Shown in pieces: positions 43,325-51,703 of a stretch of DNA of 64,000 nt (positions are counted from its first letter, which is position 1; each line of letters opens with the position of its first letter). Position numbers and translations under genes: made by a program. The notes beneath the pieces were generated by a model. It was not told where the DNA came from. It saw nothing but the letters and a program-made list of their open reading frames with translations, and did no database searches. The DNA comes from Bacillota bacterium (GTDB lineage: Bacteria; Bacillota; UBA4882; UBA8346), in NCBI GenBank assembly GCA_023394955.1, contig JAEWZY010000015.1:16269-80268 (forward strand), in the 5' to 3' direction.

Positions 43325-44415
43325 ATGGCGCCTCCTCCCACTCTTGTCAAAGCATAGAGAATCATACCGTTACTAATGATAATCCGGGCGATCTCACTGA
43401 TGTCAGCGCCTTTGAGGGCAGTTTGGGTTACCGGTAACGCGATGGTTAAGATCGTTTGAAAGAGCACCGTTCCGATAATTACGTTTCCAATTGTAGCTTT
43501 CCGCAAAGTCGCTCCCCCGATTAAAATAGCGGCCATAGCCGGAAAAGCCGCAAAAAGAGGGGCTGTATAAAGTTGCAGAAAGCCATAGCTCTGCGAATAA
43601 ACTAGAATCCCGATCGCTCCAAGAACTGTCGACAAAATAGTCCCCAAACTGCGCATTCGTGTGACGTTTATTCCGGAGGAAACCGCGTACAGAGGATTGG
43701 CGCCGGTGGCGATCACAGCCAGTCCGGCTTGGGAACGAAAAAATAAATAAATAAGAAAACAGAACAGTAAAAAACATAGTATCAGGCCGGTGGGAATAGT
43801 CACCCCAAAAACAGAAAACGCCAAAAACTTGTTAAGTATCTGACCGTAGCTGTCGTTAAGAGATAAAGTATAACGTAAACCCTTTCCTCCAATGGCGAAA
43901 ATCAGCGCGGGGTTACGAAACGGCGCTACCAGCCAAAAGATGCACATCCCCGCCACTATCGAGAAGCCTACGTAGGTGCCGACCATCATTTCCTGACCTT
44001 GTACTTTCTCCAGAAGTTGAGCGTAGATGGCTCCGGCGATGACCGCCAAAACAGTACCCAACCCTATCGCAACCATTAAGCCGGTGAAACCGGTGTAATT
44101 TAAATTGAGGCTGATCACACCACCAACTAAACCGCAGACAATTCCCACCGGTAACCCGAAGTTCAATCCAGCGCCGCAAGCCAGGGAAGGCAGCATTGCC
44201 AATACTAAAATACCATTCATCCCGATTCGGACCAATGAATCCGAACAAAGCATCGCTAAATTCATTTTCATAACGAATGCTAATAAAAATAAACATAAAA
44301 TAAAGCCGAAAATTATCAAACGGGGCAAACCTAATGATCGATAAACTTTCAATAGCCCCTTACCAAATCTTTCACTGGTTTCCTTTAGTTTCAAAATAAC
44401 CGTCGTATTAAACAC
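43309..44415 (-). CDS. ABC transporter permease, nucleoside/BMP type (first subunit)
   Basis: A 368-residue permease of the BPD_transp_2 family with a cytoplasmic N-terminus and about nine helices. SLACGAGLNFGLPVGIVCGL and GATLRKATIGNVIIGTVLFQ are family hallmarks; the latter recurs in the partner as GATTRKATIWNALVGVLLFH. Start is GTG 44415 behind GGAGGCGGGTTGAA, two bases from the ATPase stop. It belongs to the operon binding protein, ATPase, permease, permease. Confidence 0.88.
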   Translation of the reverse strand: MFNTTVILKLKETSERFGKGLLKVYRSLGLPRLIIFGFILCLFLLAFVMKMNLAMLCSDSLVRIGMNGILVLAMLPSLACGAGLNFGLPVGIVCGLVGGVISLNLNYTGFTGLMVAIGLGTVLAVIAGAIYAQLLEKVQGQEMMVGTYVGFSIVAGMCIFWLVAPFRNPALIFAIGGKGLRYTLSLNDSYGQILNKFLAFSVFGVTIPTGLILCFLLFCFLIYLFFRSQAGLAVIATGANPLYAVSSGINVTRMRSLGTILSTVLGAIGILVYSQSYGFLQLYTAPLFAAFPAMAAILIGGATLRKATIGNVIIGTVLFQTILTIALPVTQTALKGADISEIARIIISNGMILYALTRVGGGAIWKGK

Positions 44416-44416
44416 T

Positions 44417-46021
44417 TCAACCCGCCTCCTCTCTGAGCCGAGCTTTTCCGGCCATCATCAATCCAAACTCCAGGTCTGAGGCGTCAGGAGGCAGGATACC
44501 CTCAACCCGGCCCTCATAAACAATGGCGATCCGATCACAGATCTTACGCAACTCGCTTAATTCGCTGGAAGTGATTATAATAGTCATTCCATACTTGCGA
44601 TTGAAATTGACCAATAAATCCAAGACCAACTGTTTAGCGCCGACATCAATTCCACGGGTTGGTTCCGAAACCCAAAGCACTTCAGGTTCAAGGGTAAACG
44701 CCCTTGCCAGACAGACCTTTTGTTGGTTCCCGCCCGATAGGAAACGGACCGGTTGGGTAGGATCAGCGCAACGGATATCCAGATCACCGATTAATTTCAC
44801 GGCATGAGTACGAATTTTTTTCTGATCTTGTAAGCGGAAGGAAGGTATCAGTCCCGGCAACAAAAACCGATTCTGAACCTGTAAGCTAGTCAAAACGATA
44901 TTCAGTTCAATCGACTCATCTAATAGCAGGCCCACCCCCCGGCGGTCTTCAGACACGAAGGCCATTCCTGAATTTAAGGAAGCACGGGAATTATTGAGTT
45001 CGATTGATTTGCCATCCTTATTGATGGTTCCGGCAGACGGATACAAGCCCATTACGCCATTGGCGACTCCTAATTTGCCATGGCCGGCCAGACCGCCGAT
45101 TCCGATAATCTCACCTTTGCGAATCTCCAAGTTAAAACCCCGAACTTCTTCGCCGGGCATCTTCACTGTTAAGTTATTGATTTTAACGATTAGGTCATCC
45201 ATCCTCGGCTCAACCGCACGGGGTGGAAGGACTGCCCGCTCCACTTTGCGTCCAACCATCAATTCGGCGATCTTTTCCAGCTTAGCTTCGTTTCTGCCCA
45301 TCCGGGCGACTACTTCCCCATCCCGCAGAATTGATATGTTATGGCTTACCGTCAAGACCTCATCCAAACGGTGGGTAATGAACAAAATGGCAACCCCTTC
45401 CGCGGCCAACTTTTGCATGGCCGTCAAAAGGTATTCCGCTTCACTTTCGGTTAATACCGCACTAGGTTCATCGAATACCAGAACCCTTACATTCTTCTTA
45501 TCGATTTCACGGGCGATTTCCACAAACTGTTTATAGCCTACCGGCAGTCCTGATACGGTTAATGTTTCATCTATGGTTAACCCCAGCTTTTCCAAGGCGC
45601 GCCGGGAATCTTCATGCATAGTCGGTTCGTCCAATGTTTCAAGTTGGCTGCCTAAAACGCGGCTGATTGCATTTTTCTTAGAAACTTCCCGATTGAGCTT
45701 AATGTTTTCAGTAACGGTAAAACCGGGGAGCAGCATAAACTCTTGATGAACCATTCCAATGCCTAATTCCATGGCCCGCCGCGGTGAATCCACATTAACC
45801 TTTTCACCGTCAAGGAAGAGCTCGCCTTCAAATCCTCCGGTTTCCCTGATCACGGGCATCCCGAACAAAATATTCATCAAGGTTGATTTGCCAGCCCCGT
45901 TTTCACCAACCAAAGCATGTATCTCACCACTTTTTACCGCTAAATCGATCCCTTTCAGTACGGCATTACCGGAATAATCCTTGGTTATTCCTTTTAACTC
46001 TAGTATATATGTATCGCCCAT
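44417..46021 (-). CDS. Double ABC ATPase, nucleoside/sugar-type importer (NupO/YufO-like)
   Basis: A 534-residue ATPase with two ABC modules. The first has Walker A GENGAGKSTLMNILFG and Walker B VLVFDEPSAVLTESEAEYLL. The second has a degenerate Walker A region (GGLAGHGKLGVANGVMGL), signature FLSGGNQQKVCLARAFTLEP and SEPTRGIDVGAK. This is the usual RbsA/YufO arrangement. It would energise the two downstream permeases. ATG follows GAGAGGAGTTAAGCG. A terminator (46089-46116) separates it from the binding-protein gene, so expression depends on read-through or a separate promoter. Confidence 0.92.
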   Translation of the reverse strand: MGDTYILELKGITKDYSGNAVLKGIDLAVKSGEIHALVGENGAGKSTLMNILFGMPVIRETGGFEGELFLDGEKVNVDSPRRAMELGIGMVHQEFMLLPGFTVTENIKLNREVSKKNAISRVLGSQLETLDEPTMHEDSRRALEKLGLTIDETLTVSGLPVGYKQFVEIAREIDKKNVRVLVFDEPSAVLTESEAEYLLTAMQKLAAEGVAILFITHRLDEVLTVSHNISILRDGEVVARMGRNEAKLEKIAELMVGRKVERAVLPPRAVEPRMDDLIVKINNLTVKMPGEEVRGFNLEIRKGEIIGIGGLAGHGKLGVANGVMGLYPSAGTINKDGKSIELNNSRASLNSGMAFVSEDRRGVGLLLDESIELNIVLTSLQVQNRFLLPGLIPSFRLQDQKKIRTHAVKLIGDLDIRCADPTQPVRFLSGGNQQKVCLARAFTLEPEVLWVSEPTRGIDVGAKQLVLDLLVNFNRKYGMTIIITSSELSELRKICDRIAIVYEGRVEGILPPDASDLEFGLMMAGKARLREEAG

Positions 46022-46088
46022 CGCTTAACTCCTCTCGTTGTTCCTTTTTTATATTCCTGAACCTTGGCGAATATAAGGAAACGAACGT

Positions 46089-46116
46089 AAAAAAGGGCCG
46101 GTTGAACCCGGCCCCA
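46089..46116 (-). terminator. Terminator/attenuator after the DUF3798 binding-protein gene
   Basis: On the minus strand GGGGCCGGG-TTCAA-CCGGCCC is followed by six T. It is 11 bases past the binding-protein stop and about 68 bases before the ATPase start, so it should make the binding protein more abundant than the membrane parts. Confidence 0.88.
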
Positions 46117-46126
46117 ATCATCCGGA

Positions 46127-47242
46127 CTATTTTACGGTCTTCCCAAAAACTATCGAGTCTGAGAGATACATATAGAATTGTCCTTTGTTACTCTCCCTAC
46201 GGAACATCATTTTAGCCCCTGCGGATTCTTCTACGACTTTGGCTACAGCATCCATATCCTTTAGATTAATCTTCTTCTCAACTGCCAGCTTAGCCAGTTC
46301 TACACCGGCGGTGGAATGTAAATATCCGGTTGCTACCGGCCATGTTCCAAAACGACCGGCGCCTCCCCGTTTGATAATTTCATCATTGATTGCTTTAGAG
46401 ATCGCTGTGAAGTTGCCTTTCATTTCATCGGTAATTTTCAAAGCCAACGCTCCCGGGTAACCATGAGTCGGGCTGGGGCAGCATTGTTCCGGGAAGATCG
46501 CTCCGGTTTTCAAAGCTGCTATAATTAACGGCTCCTGCATTGCGCAGTTTGTTGAAAAGACTGCGATATCCTTACCATATTTAGCGACTTGGCGGGGGAT
46601 GTCCTCTAAAATGAACTGTTGGGAAGCGGGGACCCCGCCTTCACCCATCGGATCCGGAGCGGTGACGAAGATAAATTCCATACCGAGCTTTTCAGATTCC
46701 GCTTTCATAAGATCCCGACGTTCAGCTAATTGAACCATGGACATGTGGCGTGGAAATGAATAATGCAGAAATTTTTTGGCCCCGAGTTTCTTGGCCAATT
46801 GCGGTATGGACTTACCCCGGGAAGGGTTATCCGGAATCAATGACACATTGGCGTACCTTTCGACCATCGGCGGATCTTCATGGGGTTCTCCCACCACGAA
46901 AATTATATCCGGTCTAGTCTCTTTGACCTTACGAATCGCAGCGATGGTTCCCGGTACACCTTGATTGATTACAATCGCTTTGACATTCCGATCCGCAGCC
47001 AACCCAGTAATCTGGGCTATAAAAGTCTCCTGCTCCTGCATGAAGTTGTCCGGGTATGTAACATGCTTAATCAGGTCCGGATACTTTTTAATAATAGCTT
47101 CGGCTCCTCTATACTCATCTTCATTTTGGGATACTGTACTGGTAGCAATACCAATTTTATAACTTGGTTTTGATAAAGCAACGGTTGTTAAAGAAATAAC
47201 CAATATTAATGTAAAAACCAGAAACACTGTTTTTCTTAACAT
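46127..47242 (-). CDS. DUF3798 exported protein, presumed binding protein of the BMP-type importer
   Basis: A 371-residue exported protein: signal peptide to about residue 24 (VFLVFTLILVISLTTVALS), then SYKIGIATSTVSQNEDEYRG, FIAQITGLAADRNVKAIVIN and FVVGEPHEDPPMVERYANVS, matching DUF3798. The fold pattern (alternating beta/alpha, GIATSTVSQ start) is that of type I periplasmic binding proteins such as BMP/Med. It is followed by a double ATPase and two nucleoside-type permeases, so it is probably the ligand receptor. Adenine deaminase upstream hints at a purine ligand, but this is inference; the family has no firmly known ligand to my knowledge. Confidence 0.85.
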   Translation of the reverse strand: MLRKTVFLVFTLILVISLTTVALSKPSYKIGIATSTVSQNEDEYRGAEAIIKKYPDLIKHVTYPDNFMQEQETFIAQITGLAADRNVKAIVINQGVPGTIAAIRKVKETRPDIIFVVGEPHEDPPMVERYANVSLIPDNPSRGKSIPQLAKKLGAKKFLHYSFPRHMSMVQLAERRDLMKAESEKLGMEFIFVTAPDPMGEGGVPASQQFILEDIPRQVAKYGKDIAVFSTNCAMQEPLIIAALKTGAIFPEQCCPSPTHGYPGALALKITDEMKGNFTAISKAINDEIIKRGGAGRFGTWPVATGYLHSTAGVELAKLAVEKKINLKDMDAVAKVVEESAGAKMMFRRESNKGQFYMYLSDSIVFGKTVK

Positions 47243-47347
47243 AAAGTTAACCCTCCCTTAAAATATATGTAACGCTATTATTCTTTTTAATTTCACAATA
47301 TCCTCTCTAAAAAAAATGCGAAGCGGAATAATTATTTAAATAAACAA

Positions 47348-48973
47348 CTATTCGTTGACCAATCTAAAATTATGACCATCAAACAAACCCCGGTCCGAGA
47401 TTTTCAGCTCCGGAATCACCAACAAAGTCATAAAAGACATGGTCATAAACGGATCTTTAAGGTCCGAACCCAGCTCCTTGGCTTTGGCGGCGATTCGCTG
47501 ATAATCCTCCGCTACCTTATAACCATCCTCGACACTCATTAATCCGGCCACCGGAAGGGGCAGTATCTCTTCCCAACCGTCACCTACGGCCCCCAGGCCG
47601 CCTTTATGCATAATGATTAAATTAACCGCTCTGGCTAAGTCTTCATCGGAGACGCCTACCGCGACAATGTTATGGGAATCATGAGCTACTGAGGAAGCAA
47701 GGGCGCCTTGCTTTAATCCGAAATTTTTTATAAAAGCCACTACCGGGGACTCCTCCCGGTAACGATTGACTACTGTTATTTTTAAAAGGTCCCGTTCCGG
47801 ATCGGATCTGAGAGCGCCATCTTCGACTTTTGGGGCGACTCTAAGCCGGTTAGTAATAAGCTCACCATCAATTACTTCAATTACATCAATCTCATTCGTT
47901 TCAGCTTTGATTGCAAAATCAAGCGGCTTCTTTGGTTTCGCCTTAAAGTTATTAATCACTTGGCTTCTAACCCTTGGAATTAGTGAGACGCCATCCCTAG
48001 CCGCTAACACGCCGTTGATATAAGTCTCTAGAATATTAAACTTCTCAAAACCATCAATCAGCGCCAAGTCGGCCGGATCGCCTTTTTGAAGAAGGCCGAC
48101 CTCCAAACCGTAATGTTGCACCGGATTTACGGTGGCGCATTGCAAAACCTTCATTTTATCATAACCCTTCTCCAGAGCCATTTTAACCATCTCGTTAATA
48201 TGCCCTTGGAGCAAATCGTTGGGATGTTTATCATCACAACAAAACATACATTGATGGGAATATCTGAGGATCAGTCCATGCAGCTCATGAAAATTCTTCG
48301 CGGCTGACCCTTCCCGGATTAATATCTTCATCCCCTTCCCAATCTTCTCTAAACCCTCTTCAAGTTGAAAGGCCTCGTGATCGGTGCTGATCCCGGCTTG
48401 AACGTATTTTTTAAGGTCTTCCCCTTTTAAACCGGGAGCGTGTCCATCGACAGGCTTATGGTATTTATGGGCTATTTCAATCTTGGCCATTACCTCCGAG
48501 GCATTATTAAGGACACCCGGATAGTTCATCATTTCACTTAAAAATTTTAATTTATCCTGTCGGAATAACTCTTCAATTTGAGCAGCGTTCAATTCCGCCC
48601 CGGCGGTTTCAAATCCGCTAGCCGGGACGGAAGAAGGCGCTCCAAAATAAAATTTGAAGGGAACTTTCTTACCGTTGTCAACCATATAGCGGACCCCATT
48701 AATCCCTAATACATTAGCTATTTCATGCGGGTCGGATACTACCGCCACTGTGCCATGGATCACTGCCAACCTGGCGAATTCCGCCGGTGTCAGCATCGAG
48801 CTTTCGATATGAATATGGGCGTCGACCAAACCGGGGATTAAGTAATTATCGTATTCATGATCTTCCTCGATAATATCAGCAATGATACCATTCCTAATCC
48901 TTAAAGTTCCCGGGTAAATCCGACCATTAATAAGGTCCACAATATTTCCGGAGATCTGCTTGATGTTTTTCAT
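47348..48973 (-). CDS. ade: Adenine deaminase
   Basis: A 541-residue amidohydrolase-family enzyme converting adenine to hypoxanthine and ammonia. The metal motif VDAHIHIESSMLTPAEFARL, VSDPHEIANVLG, the central HAPGL and DHEAF, and the C-terminal SVAHDSHNIVAVGVSDEDL and GGLGAVGDG are those of the AdeC type. ATG follows ACGAGGAGTAATTATC. It precedes the DUF3798/nucleoside-type transporter genes by 105 bases without a terminator in between. This fits cotranscription and a purine-salvage role for the group. The 5' region contains a possible structured leader. Confidence 0.95.
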   Translation of the reverse strand: MKNIKQISGNIVDLINGRIYPGTLRIRNGIIADIIEEDHEYDNYLIPGLVDAHIHIESSMLTPAEFARLAVIHGTVAVVSDPHEIANVLGINGVRYMVDNGKKVPFKFYFGAPSSVPASGFETAGAELNAAQIEELFRQDKLKFLSEMMNYPGVLNNASEVMAKIEIAHKYHKPVDGHAPGLKGEDLKKYVQAGISTDHEAFQLEEGLEKIGKGMKILIREGSAAKNFHELHGLILRYSHQCMFCCDDKHPNDLLQGHINEMVKMALEKGYDKMKVLQCATVNPVQHYGLEVGLLQKGDPADLALIDGFEKFNILETYINGVLAARDGVSLIPRVRSQVINNFKAKPKKPLDFAIKAETNEIDVIEVIDGELITNRLRVAPKVEDGALRSDPERDLLKITVVNRYREESPVVAFIKNFGLKQGALASSVAHDSHNIVAVGVSDEDLARAVNLIIMHKGGLGAVGDGWEEILPLPVAGLMSVEDGYKVAEDYQRIAAKAKELGSDLKDPFMTMSFMTLLVIPELKISDRGLFDGHNFRLVNE

Positions 48974-49145
48974 GATAATTACTCCTCGTAATAGCGCCCA
49001 TGCCGTTTTTTCTAAACTCGCGCCGGGTTCATAGCTAAGCTATTTTCTGGATAGTCCCCTACCCTGACTAGCGGGAGCACATGAAAGGATGAAAACAGGC
49101 GACCGGGCGCTGCTTTCACACTAATCCCTTACGCCCCGCGACTAT
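48974..49145 (-). promoter_or_regulatory. Possible structured mRNA leader of adenine deaminase
   Basis: On the minus strand several pairings are possible: ATAGTC (49145-49140) with GACTAT (49056-49051), GCGGG (49139-49135) with CCCGC (49075-49071), and GGGCG with CGCCC (49136-49132, 49109-49105). The GACTA segment can instead pair locally with TAGTC (49070-49066), which gives two exclusive folds. I find no match to the purine, xanthine, guanidine, TPP, SAM or THF riboswitch consensus. RNA structure is supported only by complementarity. Confidence 0.35.
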
Positions 49146-49180
49146 ATTAAAACAGATAATTGTTACATTTACATACCGGT

Positions 49181-49193
49181 TGTAAAATTTACA
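49181..49193. promoter_or_regulatory. Palindrome in the ade-marR divergent region
   Basis: TGTAAA-A-TTTACA is a perfect palindrome. The word ATTTACAT occurs at 49167-49174 and again 20 bp further at 49187-49194. This looks like an operator near the ade promoter; the binding regulator is unknown. Confidence 0.4.
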
Positions 49194-49310
49194 TTTCTAT
49201 ATTATTTCAACCATTTACCTTTTTCTCCTTTATTGCGTCATTTGTTCTCTATCGCCATTTACCCGGGTTTACATACATCCCTATGGAAAAACCTCTCCTC
49301 CAAAATCCCA

Positions 49311-49339
49311 TTGACTTGAAAAAAAAGGCATGTTATATT
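49311..49339 (+). promoter_or_regulatory. Promoter of the marR-fabF operon
   Basis: TTGACT (49311-49316) and TATATT (49334-49339) are separated by exactly 17 bases. Transcription would begin near 49346, inside the palindrome at 49341-49367. Confidence 0.85.
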
Positions 49340-49340
49340 C

Positions 49341-49367
49341 TTCGTATACAAATATTTTGTATACGAA
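49341..49367. promoter_or_regulatory. Perfect 27-bp palindromic operator, probably of MarR
   Basis: TTCGTATACAAA-TAT-TTTGTATACGAA has 12-bp arms and covers the predicted transcription start directly after the -10 box. MarR-family dimers bind such palindromes (TTGTATACAA-type cores), so negative autoregulation of marR-fabF is the simplest reading. Confidence 0.82.
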
Positions 49368-49378
49368 CAAAAAAAGAG

Positions 49379-49810
49379 GTGTTACTGATCGAGGTTTTAA
49401 ACCCGCCATTATTTTGTCTGCTAATCAAAAATACCTGGCAAAAATTGAACCGCTATTACAATCAGCGTCTCTCAAAATGTGATTTGTCGGTCCCCAAAGC
49501 CCTCCTATTATTTGAAATTCTCCCTGATATCGGTCGAACCCCCGGTTTTCTGGCAAATCGTCTTGATCTGGAAAACTCCAGCATGACCGGGCTTTTGGAT
49601 CGCCTGGAAAAGAAGGGGCTGATCGTCCGAAAACCAAATCCCAATGACCGGCGCGGAATCTTGATTTTCTTGACGCCGGAGGGTGTCAAGGCCCGGGATA
49701 CCATCAAATCCTTAGTAGAAGAACTCGACTCGAAACTAAGAGCCGAATTGTCCCCCGAAGAGATTAAGGTCTTTCGGAAAGTTATTTCCATTATTAATAA
49801 ACAAATTTAG
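49379..49810 (+). CDS. MarR-family transcriptional regulator
   Basis: A regulator of about 143 residues: dimerisation helices (NTWQKLNRYYNQRLSKCDLS), winged helix with RTPGFLANRLDLENSSMTGL and recognition region LLDRLEKKGLIVRKPNPNDR, wing RRGILIFLTPEG, and a C-terminal dimer helix. The frame is open from 49160, but the promoter and start site lie at 49311-49346, so the gene must begin further in. The GTG at 49379 is the only ordinary start there. The Shine-Dalgarno-like AGAGGTG overlaps it, so a CTG at 49385 is also possible. It is followed 16 bases later by fabF, recalling FabT-type control of fatty-acid synthesis genes. Confidence 0.85.
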   Translation: MLLIEVLNPPLFCLLIKNTWQKLNRYYNQRLSKCDLSVPKALLLFEILPDIGRTPGFLANRLDLENSSMTGLLDRLEKKGLIVRKPNPNDRRGILIFLTPEGVKARDTIKSLVEELDSKLRAELSPEEIKVFRKVISIINKQI

Positions 49811-49826
49811 CAAAGCAGGTGATCTA

Positions 49827-51062
49827 ATGAATCGACGTGTTGTAATTACTGGAATCGGCCTGATTACTCCAGTTGGCTTAACCAAGGACGCCAACTGGGA
49901 ATCGGTCCTCGCCGGCAAATCAGGGGTCGGCCTGATTACCCGTTTTGACACCAGCCGTTTTGAAGCCCGAATCGCCGGAGAAGTCAAGGGTTTTGATCCC
50001 GCTAAGTTCATTGAGAAAAAAGAGATCAAAAAAATGGACCGTTTTATCCAATACGCTATCGCCGCGACTATCGAAGCTTTGGATGAATCAGGACTCAAGA
50101 TTACTCCGGAAAACGCGGAACGAATCGGGGTAATAGTAGGATCCGGCATGGGTGGTATTGAAACCATAATCCATAATGAGTCTATCTGTGAAAAACAAGG
50201 ACCCAATCGGGTCTCAGCCTTTTTCATTCCCGGTTGCGTTATTAATTTAGCTCCGGGGCAAATCTCAATCCGGACCGGCGCTAAAGGGCCGAATTTTTCA
50301 CCGGTCTCCGCTTGCGCCACCGGTACCCATGCCATCGGCGAAGCATTTCATATCATCAAACGAGGTGAGGCTGACGCGATCATTGCCGGCGGCGCCGAAT
50401 CAACTATTCTCCCGGTAGCCATCGCTGGTTTTAATAATATGAAAACCCTCTCAACCAGAAATGACGAACCCGAAAAAGCTTGCCGCCCCTTTGACGCCGA
50501 CCGGGATGGATTTATTATGGGTGAAGGCGCGGGAATCTTGATCCTGGAAGAGTTGGAACACGCCCAAAAGCGGGGCGCCCGGATCTATGCCGAACTGATC
50601 GGCTTTGGAATGAATAGCGACGCCCATCATATCACCTCTCCGGCTCCGGATGGCTCCGGTGCGGCCCGCTGTATGGAACTGACCATGGCCTCGGCAAGAA
50701 TTAAAAAGGAAGAAGTGGATTATATTAATGCCCATGGTACTTCTACTTTACCAAACGACGCCATGGAAACCAAGGCAATCAAGCTGGCATTCGAGGAACA
50801 TGCCCGTAAAATCTTGGTTAGTTCTACTAAATCAATGACTGGTCATCTTTTGGGAGCAGCCGGCGCTGTCGAGGCGGCCTATACGGCCTTAGCTCTTTAT
50901 CATCAAATTATCCCCCCGACAATCAATCTTGAAAATCCGGATCCCGAATGCGATTTGGACTATGTGCCCAATAAGGCCCGTAAAGCAGAGATCAAAGTCG
51001 GGATGAGCAATTCATTCGGGTTTGGGTCCACCAATGCTTGTGTGGCATTGAGAAAGTTTTAA
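49827..51062 (+). CDS. fabF: Beta-ketoacyl-ACP synthase II
   Basis: A 411-residue condensing enzyme of fatty-acid elongation. The catalytic triad is intact: Cys163 in SPVSACATGTHAIGEA, His in YINAHGTSTLPNDAMETK and His in STKSMTGHLLGAAGAVEA. N-terminal RRVVITGIGLITPVG and C-terminal MSNSFGFGSTNACV are family hallmarks. It works in the cytoplasm on malonyl-ACP and acyl-ACP. ATG follows AGCAGGTGATCTA. Having fabF alone behind a MarR regulator, without acpP or other fab genes, is unusual. A terminator follows at 51087. Confidence 0.95.
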   Translation: MNRRVVITGIGLITPVGLTKDANWESVLAGKSGVGLITRFDTSRFEARIAGEVKGFDPAKFIEKKEIKKMDRFIQYAIAATIEALDESGLKITPENAERIGVIVGSGMGGIETIIHNESICEKQGPNRVSAFFIPGCVINLAPGQISIRTGAKGPNFSPVSACATGTHAIGEAFHIIKRGEADAIIAGGAESTILPVAIAGFNNMKTLSTRNDEPEKACRPFDADRDGFIMGEGAGILILEELEHAQKRGARIYAELIGFGMNSDAHHITSPAPDGSGAARCMELTMASARIKKEEVDYINAHGTSTLPNDAMETKAIKLAFEEHARKILVSSTKSMTGHLLGAAGAVEAAYTALALYHQIIPPTINLENPDPECDLDYVPNKARKAEIKVGMSNSFGFGSTNACVALRKF

Positions 51063-51086
51063 TTCTCAAAAAATAATTCCATCGAA

Positions 51087-51116
51087 AAAGAAACCCGCGA
51101 CAACGGGTTTCTTTTT
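51087..51116 (+). terminator. Rho-independent terminator after fabF
   Basis: AAAGAAACCCG (51087-51097) pairs perfectly with CGGGTTTCTTT (51104-51114) and runs into further T. It lies 25 bases past the fabF stop. Confidence 0.9.
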
Positions 51117-51262
51117 AAAACGGGACTAGTCTGCTTCTTTAAAGATAAGGTTTGGTTTAATAGCGATTAAAGTTCGGTGTTAGTATTATACACAGTCAAA
51201 GCGCATTATATTCCAGATATTCATGATTCGCCACAAATGATATCTTATATTAAGTTTCCTAA

Positions 51263-51595
51263 TTAAGCGGCGTTCTCTCTAATATAACGTGTAATCTTCA
51301 GGCAGTCAGTTTGACTAAGACCCTCAAAGGTAAAAGCGTAATAATTCAACATTCCCGTATTGGGCTCGTTTCGGACCACGTTAGCAATTGTTGTTACTCG
51401 ATCGATAGTGCCCGGTAGTACAAAACTGATGGTCAATTTGTCGCCAACCTGGAAAGAATCTAATGAGATAACACCAATACCGCTCTCACTCAGATTTTCA
51501 ATATACCCGCAATATCTTGGAAATTCTCCGGTAAGGCTCATTTCAACGACTATATGGGAATTGGTCCGTGGCGCTTTCCTTTTTTCGGTAATCAT
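51263..51595 (-). CDS. PilZ domain protein (c-di-GMP effector candidate)
   Basis: A 110-residue single-domain protein. The PilZ c-di-GMP motifs are present: RKAPR near residue 6-10 (RxxxR) and ENLSESGIGV near 33-42 ((D/N)xSxxG). The rest follows the PilZ barrel, with VGDKLTISFVLPG and ANVVRNEPNTG. It should bind c-di-GMP and pass the signal to an unknown partner. ATG follows AAAGGAGGCTTGTT. It stands alone, with 200 bases of gene-free DNA on the fabF side. Confidence 0.88.
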   Translation of the reverse strand: MITEKRKAPRTNSHIVVEMSLTGEFPRYCGYIENLSESGIGVISLDSFQVGDKLTISFVLPGTIDRVTTIANVVRNEPNTGMLNYYAFTFEGLSQTDCLKITRYIRENAA

Positions 51596-51703
51596 AACAA
51601 GCCTCCTTTAAGTCAGGTGAGATATAGCTGTTCAACAGCCTTTCCCTCTATTTATCGTCAAGTTCAACGAAAATATTAGATTTATTGTAAAAAAACTCAA
51701 TTA

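Noticed and set aside
44994..45536. Plus-strand frame of 180 codons opposite the double ATPase
   Set aside because: Antisense to Walker and signature motifs; Ser/Arg-rich shadow.
49160..49378. N-terminal extension of the MarR gene
   Set aside because: It lies upstream of a well-formed promoter and operator, so it is not on the mRNA; the composition is hydrophobic and unlike MarR.
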